A stretch of 64,000 nucleotides of DNA from Gymnothorax reevesii (taxonomy: Eukaryota; Chordata; Actinopteri; Anguilliformes; Muraenidae). Both the position numbers and the translations under genes were made by a program. The notes beneath the pieces were generated by a model. The model had not been told where the DNA came from and ran no database searches. It saw nothing but the letters and a program-made list of their open reading frames with translations. The first letter of the stretch is position 1. Each line of letters starts with the position of its first letter. The stretch is taken from positions 35,867,930-35,931,929 of the forward strand of contig CM056588.1 of NCBI GenBank assembly GCA_029721435.1, in the 5' to 3' direction. Shown one piece after another: positions 58,201-64,000 of this stretch.

Positions 58201-61200
58201 AAATAATTTGTTTGTAATTTGTCATTAGAAAGGAATAAAAAAAGTCCTTTTGTCATTTAAAATCTGATGCACCATTTTCTAATTTTTGCTAATCATTTTT
58301 CAGATGTGCTAAACAATTGCTAATCAATTGATAAAATGATTAGCAAAAATGCTAATCAATTTTTTCCTTTATCTGATCACTGCGATACCATTGTTAGTTT
58401 ATTGTTTTCCCCCAAAATGAATAAATTACCCCTCCGAGAAAAGAACGAAAAATTCCATCAATTACATCATGCGCAATGGCTCGGTTTCGCGACATGGAAA
58501 ACATGCAAACAAAATGGGATCTGATTCTTGAGTTGTCACAACTCTCTCTATTAAAGGCGAAGACAGCTCCTCGTTAAAGTATATTTCAGCGGAAAGAATA
58601 ATACCTGAAGTGTCTAAAACGCATAGTTTCATACATTTTAATTTGGTAATGATCCAGTGCGACACATTTTTAAACCAGCGAGTCTTCAAATTGGCTTCAA
58701 TACCAGGGGGCAGACATTTTTACTTGAGGAATCTCCTGATTTTGAATTTGATGTTCAGAAACCTCACCTTTAAAAATTCTTAATAACCTTAACCTCTCAC
58801 AGGTTACATCCCCCGATTAGCCACAGTTGCTCAGACTAATTAGTAAAAACCATCGACAGTCTAATTTACTTTTGATAGCATTGTTATGCATTGCACCACA
58901 AAATTATGAGGCGTCTTCTGTGCATAAATGATGATGTAAAATATCAATATGTCTTCATAATTTCAGCGCTCGTTAAGCAGCACAGATTTGCGGAAATTAG
59001 TTTGCAAGGCTGCGGGAATCTGTTCTTTATTTTGAATGTTGTCACAGCTAAGGACGGCGAAAATACAAGCTGCAAAGTCAGTGAAAGTTTTGGATTTACA
59101 ATGCCATATCAATTATATAAATGCAGGCAATGGCTATTCACCTTTCATTACCATTAATACTAACTAATAACATGTCATGTATTGGTCTTGGTCGCTCAGT
59201 CGATAAATTGTTTGATTGTTTATCAGGGCAGCTTAAATAAATACAGCTTGTGGGCAACTAAGTCATAAAGGGAGAGCTTACTGAAGGCCCTTTGAACTAC
59301 TCCATGGCCCGGAAGAAAGGTTAGAGAACAACTGACGTCATGAAAGAGAATAACTGACGCACAAGCACCACGGCACTGATTGGATAATGCGTTGGAAATG
59401 CACACTCAGCCGCTATATAGGGCTCTGCCTAGTGAATGTTCTACATTGAAAACAATTTAGAGAGTGAGTGAGCGAGTGGACAAGTGTGCATTTCGAACAC
59501 AGCATAAGATTCCCCAAGTAAAAATGTCTGTCCCCTAGTATTGACGCTGATTTAAAGACTTTCCGGTTTTAAAATGCGTCGCACTGGGTCATTACCGAAT
59601 TAAAATTTCTAAAACTATGCGTTTTAGACACTTCAAGAATTCCACTTTCTGCTGAAATATACTTTGCCGAGGTGCTGTCTCCTCCTTTGAGGAACTCTAG
59701 TCAGAAACAGGCTGAACTGCTGCTCTTTAGGTTGTCGCAGTGCCGTCACCAGTTTAATGCATTATCCGCATACTCATTATTTGCAACATCGCAACCTTTG
59801 TTGTTTTTGATTTTTCCGACTTATAGTGGCTTGTTTTACTGGGAGTGATGACTCTTTTCAACTTTCAGACTTAACAGTAATAGATTCCAAATACAACTGA
59901 TTCACTTTAATTCAACTCTTGATGGAGCGAACAACACATGCCTAGCAGGGAACAGCTGTGCAGCCAACCATCCAATTACTTTTCGTCCCTTAAAAATATG
60001 AGAAGTACGTATAAAAATAAAAAGTGCTGTTATACCTATACCCACTTAAGAGGTAAATTAACATCGAAGCCGGACTTATGCACTATGAGCTCATGTTAAT
60101 GAATTCAACTCCAAAATGCTGTGGTAGACCAGTAAATTAATAGCTTTGAAATAGTCCCAATAATTTCGGATCTGACCCTAGTACATTGGTATATAATATA
60201 AAATAATATGATATTTTTCAAGTAGAAGCCGGAATTTTCCCTGACAGTGTCTCTCAGGACTGAAGTAACAGAAACAATTGAAGCACTGATTACTAAAACC
60301 CCACAAGTCAAGTCAAGCCAAGTGTGACTTATGGGGTTTTAGTAATAGGTGCTTCAATTGAAACCGATGATATCTAAGACCAGCAAAGTCACCCATTTCC
60401 TTTAATTACCTAAAACAGGTTCTGATAGAGATAAAGAATCAGGAGTGAATAAAATGTCTTTTTCCCTCAGCAGATCACAGCCAAGGCCTTGACTCGACTC
60501 TGAAACTAGAGGATCCAAAATGCACTGGGGATGGCCCTCGACCGAGTCACTTGACTTAGTCCGTGACTGCCGAACCCCGTTCCCAGAGATCATCATGGCT
60601 GTGTTTGAATAGTCAAAAAATTTTGCCCTTATCGGCGAATTCCCAACCACTTTTTTTTAACCTAGATGGAAAATGTCAAGAGGTTAAATAAAGGGGGATA
60701 AATCAGAATTCATGAGGGCTGAGGAAGGCAACCACGCCAATTAGAGTCCACAGATGCACTCAGACAAGGCAACATGATCGTACGTCTCTTGCCCATGGTG
60801 TTTACTAGTTTTTGTGATTGGCTGGATGGATGTCTGTCACTGTAAATATTACTGCCGGCACAGTTATCTCCTTCCTTTTCGTAAAGGATGGTTCATTGTA
60901 CCCTATGCTGAAGGTGATAAGTTAGGAAGTACTGAAGCACCTCCCCTTCACATTTTGAGGATGCAAACACACTTATCATGGTTGCCACTAAAATAATTCT
61001 GGGACATTTTCACAGAGTTAGGAACTTTCCTAAACCAAACAGACTATACAAACGCAGCCCTACTGTCCTGTTAGTCTTACAACCATCTGTTGCAACCAAG
61101 CAAATTGTAGAGATTTATATGTTTTGAATGAGGTCAACTCTTTGGGTGAAAATCTGCAGGATAGTATATTTCATGATTGGATGTCTGCCTGTAAAGAGTG

Positions 61201-61319
61201 AATGTTTGAGACCAACCAATGGCCTGGGCCAGAGCGATGACCACATCCTGACAGGACGTCTCCTCGGACAGGCCGCACACCACCCGCACCACTCCGTCCA
61301 CCCACACCTTCAACTCCAT
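45106..61319 (-). CDS. rassf7: RASSF7, N-terminal Ras-association domain family protein (4 coding exons, 444 aa)
   Basis: Coding exons are 61319-61217, 56496-55595, 49050-48843 and 45227-45106, all joined in phase and ending in TGA. Residues 1-80 form the RA domain ([20 protein letters not shown], then [18 protein letters not shown]). Residues 83-167 are a basic, Ser/Pro/Ala-rich linker with [11 protein letters not shown]. Residues 168 to about 360 are a coiled coil ending [14 protein letters not shown]. The C-terminus is [14 protein letters not shown]7 acts at centrosomes and microtubules in mitosis. RASSF8 is the close alternative and shares several of these motifs; adjacency to mir-210 and PHRF1 decides for RASSF7. 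I cannot tell whether it is a teleost a or b copy. Confidence 0.9.
45228..46508. other. RASSF7 intron 3, proximal part
   Basis: No exon or firm element; a short TG run near 46401. Confidence 0.5.
47415..47637 (-). mobile_element. tRNA-derived SINE, family A copy 3 (5'-truncated)
   Basis: It matches 12255-12480 closely (GCCTAGTGGCCCATCGGGCC and CCATGGCATGAAGCGACTA) but stops before the tRNA-like head. It lies inside the Tc1-like relic. Confidence 0.75.
47850..47915 (+). mobile_element. LINE 3'-end fragment
   Basis: ACAAATTTCCCACTTGTGGG then ACAATAAAGTTTATCTTGAT is a typical fish LINE tail. Family not resolved. Confidence 0.45.
48843..49050 (-). CDS. rassf7: RASSF7 exon, [20 protein letters not shown] segment
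   Basis: The exon follows acceptor CCCCTCAG and encodes [20 protein letters not shown] and FIQQTG, the most conserved C-terminal block in RASSF7 and RASSF8. A polar, Ser/Asp-rich stretch follows, ending DGYRNG before donor GTGAGTG in phase 1. Confidence 0.93.
49220..49292. repeat. Palindromic (AAT)n(ATT)n(AAT)n microsatellite
   Basis: Four AAT, then about fifteen ATT, then about eleven AAT repeats. It can form a hairpin. It lies about 170 bases intronward of the acceptor of RASSF7 exon 48843-49050. Confidence 0.9.
49293..51082. other. RASSF7 intron 2, nothing recognised
   Basis: No exon supported. Bases 49790-50130 are moderately CpG-rich without other promoter signs. Confidence 0.45.
51083..51984 (+). 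mobile_element. Tc1-like transposon relic, internally deleted
   Basis: The left part has TTGGGACGCTGTGTAAAATG and the right end reads TTTTTTGGAAACAGGGTTGT. Most of the transposase is deleted near 51590; what remains is frame-broken. It belongs to the same broad family as 28430-29626, in the opposite orientation. Confidence 0.8.
51985..53067. other. RASSF7 intron 2, nothing recognised
   Basis: No exon or clear element. Confidence 0.45.
53068..53313. repeat. Dispersed repeat, second copy
   Basis: Matches 3011-3240 in the same orientation. Class unknown. It is interrupted on its right by the SINE at 53327. Confidence 0.65.
53327..53610 (-). mobile_element. SINE with perfect 13-bp target duplication, family B
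   Basis: CGTCAATATTCTT occurs at 53314-53326 and 53611-53623. The poly-T at 53327 is the poly-A tail of a minus-strand insertion. The body includes GTGCTTCGGAGGAGAGTCGT and ACCAATTGGGCATTCCA, resembling a widespread teleost SINE. Confidence 0.85.
53624..55594. other. RASSF7 intron 2, nothing recognised
   Basis: AT-rich, no exon or element identified. Confidence 0.45.
55595..56496 (-). CDS. rassf7: RASSF7 large exon (rest of RA domain, linker, coiled coil)
   Basis: This 902-bp exon begins G|GTCAGACGGGCCGC after a long C-tract acceptor and ends LLQ before GTGAGAGG. It carries the second half of the RA domain, a linker with an Ala-rich run ([17 protein letters not shown]), and about 165 residues of Glu/Gln/Leu-rich coiled coil. 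It is GC-rich next to an AT-rich intron. Confidence 0.93.
56701..58382. mobile_element. TIR DNA element, copy 2 (with a nested LINE tail)
   Basis: The ends CAGTGATCAGATTAGG and CAGTGATCAGATAAAGG are inverted. It matches 8133-10393 along its length. It lacks the two insertions of that copy but carries one at about 57141-57517. No transposase seen. Confidence 0.75.
57141..57517 (+). mobile_element. LINE 3' end nested in the TIR element
   Basis: It starts in a decayed C-terminal coding region (CTGCCCTCTGGGAAAAGGTT) and ends AATGACAATAAAAGTCTTGA. The corresponding place in the other copy (about 8850) lacks it. Confidence 0.65.
58545..59702. repeat. Widely spaced inverted repeat, arms about 190 bp
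   Basis: Arm 58545-58735 and inverted arm 59507-59702 share for example AAGTATATTTCAGC and GAAGTGTCTAAAACGCATAG, about 80% identity by eye. The spacer is about 770 bp with no recognised gene. It lies in RASSF7 intron 1, directly after the TIR element. Confidence 0.75.
58736..61216. other. RASSF7 intron 1, remaining sequence
   Basis: Apart from the inverted repeat and the compact hairpin, no exon or element seen. Confidence 0.45.
60275..60360. ncRNA. Compact hairpin, candidate small-RNA precursor or tiny MITE
   Basis: Arm 60275-60310 (CAATTGAAGCACTGATTACT, then AAAACCCCACAAGTCA) pairs with 60325-60360 with about three mismatches and a loop near 14 bases. It lies in RASSF7 intron 1. I know no matching microRNA. 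Confidence 0.35.
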
Positions 61320-61364
61320 CTGCGTTCAGGCCACAGTCACCGCAAACATGACACTGGTGCCGCC
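61217..61364 (-). CDS. rassf7: RASSF7 exon with start codon and short upstream ORF
   Basis: The acceptor CTGCAG ends at 61365 and the donor GTTGGTC follows ATT-G at 61217. The start ATG at 61319 opens the RA domain. Just upstream in the same exon is an ATG at about 61350 followed by six codons and TGA, a small upstream ORF that could lower translation. A good minus-strand donor (CA|GTAAGT) at about 61678 suggests a non-coding exon a few hundred bases upstream. Confidence 0.88.
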
Positions 61365-62767
61365 CTGCAGGACAAGAGGGGAAAAAAAGACTATCAGACT
61401 GGACATCAGGATGGCAGTGCAATAATAACCAGCAAGCCAGTACAATCAGGACACGCAAACAAATTAAAAAACTGATAACAAGAAAGCAAAAAAAAAATTT
61501 ATCAGAGCCTTAGCACTTGAAAGCAGCAGCTGAACACTGCTGGAGAGACAGATAAATCCAAACCTCACATCCGCACAAATGTTATCTGCTCAGAACAGCC
61601 ACAATGTCTTCTCTATTGATTTTCAGCAGAGTCAACATCATTAGTTGCCGTCTCCATGGTACGGAAACACTAACTTACTGCGGCTGAGAGGAGTGGGCGG
61701 GAGATGACATGTTATTGTCACCACAGAGAAGGAGTATGTTAATATGGCGACATGTGACTGCGCTCTGGTCAAACCCATCCTCAGGGGATGCTCAAATAGA
61801 ATAGTCTTATGTACTGTAACTCAGCCCGAACACAATGAGGGAGGCCTAAATGAGTCAAATCCTTGATATAGTGGAGTACCACAAAGTTACATGAAAATAC
61901 AGTTGTATTTCCTTTGCCTGATAACTATAATTTCTGGTTAAAAGCTCTTGTTAGAAGCAAAGTACAATGTGGACCTGCCTATTCCCCAGCAGCAGGCAAT
62001 AAGCCAGTGAATTGGAAGTGTGTGACCACTTAATGGAACAATGACCACTTAGCCTGCTCTGCTCTCCCCATAGCACACCGTGTACCTGGCAGTCAGTGTT
62101 TACAGTGCACACACAGCTCAGTCCTGCCGCCTCATATGCATATGCACGCATACACACGCACACGCACACACACACACACACACACACAGCACCTACTCCT
62201 GCATTGTTATATAAAACTGAAGTTTCAGCCTGAGACCAGATGCACCAGAGAATGTGCCTACTGGCCAAACTCTCCCTCTCAGTGTCAATGAAACAAGTCT
62301 TTTGTGATGTAACAATGACATCATTCCCTATTTTCCAAACTGGCCTAATCCAGACAATCCCAGTTGGAGCTTTAGCGGCTAATGAATTCTTCTGAAGATA
62401 AATACACACACTCACACACTCCCCCGCTCACCCTCATGTTTCACTTATCACCAGCGTGACACCAACCACAACCACAAACCAACCAAGAGAAATGTTATGT
62501 ACAGAAAGTCCCATTTTTTTCCCAGCTGCTTGGTAATGGCTGACCCAGCTCTGACCTGGGCTGTGGTTCTGTTAAAAGCTCTGTGGGCAGCAAGAGATCA
62601 CAGAAATGTAGTGTGAGAGTGACATCATTCTCATTCCTCTTGGGGCAAGGAGGGGCTGAAAGAGCTCAAACTAGAGGCCAAGTAGGCTTTCACGTGGGCT
62701 ACCTAACTCAGTCACACAATCTCACGCAGTGGGTAGCCTTGTTTTCATAATGCAAAATTCAAACTCT

Positions 62768-62798
<31 letters not shown>

Positions 62799-64000
62799 CT
62801 GGATGAAATGGTAGACCAATAGTTGAGCTACCTCACATGTAGCCTGAGTAATGAAGGTTTGATTTACTTTTCAGTAACTGGTTTTATTAGGAGAAGTGTG
62901 TCTTGGCATATCTGAATGAGCTTAAAGATGACATAGAATCAAAAACCGTTTTTACCTTGTCTATGTTGAATAACGGTAGTCTACCCACATTCAAGAACAT
63001 ACAAAAAGTGCTAGACACTCTGAACATCTCGTTTCATAGAAATTCCCCTTTTAAAAAAGACCGCCAGAAAACGAGTCAATCTGAACAACAGATACATATG
63101 ATGTCACATGTATTTCACTGCCCCCCCCCCCCCCCACTCTCATTCCGTTTCCTCCCCTTTAAAATAGTTTGTAACACGTCAACCCCTCAGTAAAGACAAG
63201 CGTGAGAATTCCAGAGTCATAATCGATTTCTGTGTCACTAGTGGGGAAATCCACGTAATGCACGTGAAACGGATTAACTTATTGCACAAGGACTTAAATT
63301 CTGCAAATGAATTTTTTCAGTATACTTTGATTGAATACATGGTGACTACGGCACAGAATCGTAAATGCGAGAGATTCACTCCGAATGCATAAGCCTTGGC
63401 AGCTCGTTTGAAAAAAAAATCCCCCACCCTAACATAGTTTTTTGAGAGAGGTTTTTGCGAAGCATCTGATGCATTACAGACCCGACCAAAATTTTGTTGT
63501 CTATATGTCACATCTCAGACCAAGAATAAATACCCCCATTCAACCATTTTGTGTCACCTTAAGTTAATATTTAAGTATTAATAACTCCCTTTTGCAAAGT
63601 ACTAAGGGAGTGTGCAGTGGAAGCTTTTCTTTCTTTGGATGAGTCTGTGTGAGCGCAGTTCACCAGGCAACCCCCCACCCCACAGCACCTAACACACTTC
63701 CTGTTAAAAACACCTCCATCTTGATTCTATTCCTGTAATGTCCTGTCAGCTGATGTAAAGCCATGTGCGCTTATGCAAGCACGCTAATACACATGCTCAC
63801 ACACACACAGATACAAATACACAATGCACATCCATTCTAAACACTGCTGACTGGGCAGCACATTTGCCAGATGAAGGGTTGCATGTCTGGTAACTGCAGA
63901 GCTGCTCCTGACTTGACTCTGACTGGCATCTGGAGAGATGAACCTGTGAGGAACTCCACCATTGGGCACTTCAGCAAGGCCCTTAACCCCAAAACTGCTC
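61365..64000. other. Upstream of the RASSF7 start exon
   Basis: A possible non-coding exon ends at about 61679 (CA|GTAAGT on the minus strand). Microsatellites are (CA)n at 62154-62188 and (TAGA)n at 62768-62798. A C15 run lies near 63121. No other gene recognised. Confidence 0.45.

Noticed and set aside
45106..61319. Assignment of the coiled-coil gene to RASSF8
   Set aside because: Motifs fit both paralogues, but adjacency to mir-210 and PHRF1 is specific to RASSF7.
1..64000. An endogenous retrovirus or other viral insertion
   Set aside because: No LTR pair, primer-binding site or gag/pol/env-like reading frame was seen on either strand.

Overview
This is a vertebrate nuclear window, almost certainly from a ray-finned fish. 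It holds two multi-exon genes with GT/AG introns, long introns full of degraded transposable elements, and a microRNA whose two arms appear, from memory, to match the zebrafish form. The repeats are Tc1-like relics, L2-type LINE tails, tRNA-derived SINEs and hAT and TTAA-type MITEs. I see no bacterial or viral genes.

The window carries the conserved block RASSF7 - mir-210 - PHRF1. PHRF1 (PHD and RING finger protein 1) lies on the minus strand from 17928 down past the left edge. I could join 13 coding exons with consistent phase: an acidic N-terminus, a RING finger, a PHD finger, basic segments, and one very large last exon (RS-rich and packed with SUMO-consensus-like motifs) that is still open at base 1. 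The C-terminal SRI-like domain would lie outside the window. RASSF7 is also on the minus strand, in four coding exons from 61319 to 45106 (444 residues): a Ras-association domain, a basic linker, a long coiled coil and a conserved C-terminal peptide. The mir-210 hairpin sits between them on the plus strand at 36868-36948, so it is antisense-oriented to both genes, as in human.

By region: 1-17954 is PHRF1 coding exons and introns; 17955-25920 is the PHRF1 5' intron and promoter region; 25921-44986 is intergenic, with mir-210 near 36.9 kb and a candidate promoter about 0.8 kb before it; 44987-61364 is RASSF7; 61365-64000 is upstream of RASSF7 with no gene seen.

The repeats can be dated against one another. 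Two copies of one terminal-inverted-repeat element (8133-10393 and 56701-58382) each carry insertions the other lacks, so each serves as the empty site for the other. Other structures of note are a 1.4-kb foldback element in PHRF1 intron 1, a widely spaced inverted repeat and a separate compact 86-base hairpin in RASSF7 intron 1, two minisatellites, and a TTAA-flanked MITE inserted inside an older tandem array.

The three genes are not an operon; they are a conserved neighbourhood. PHRF1 acts in ubiquitin ligation and chromatin reading, RASSF7 in microtubule and mitotic control, and miR-210 in the hypoxia response. All exon joins were made by eye from splice consensus, phase and remembered family homology.
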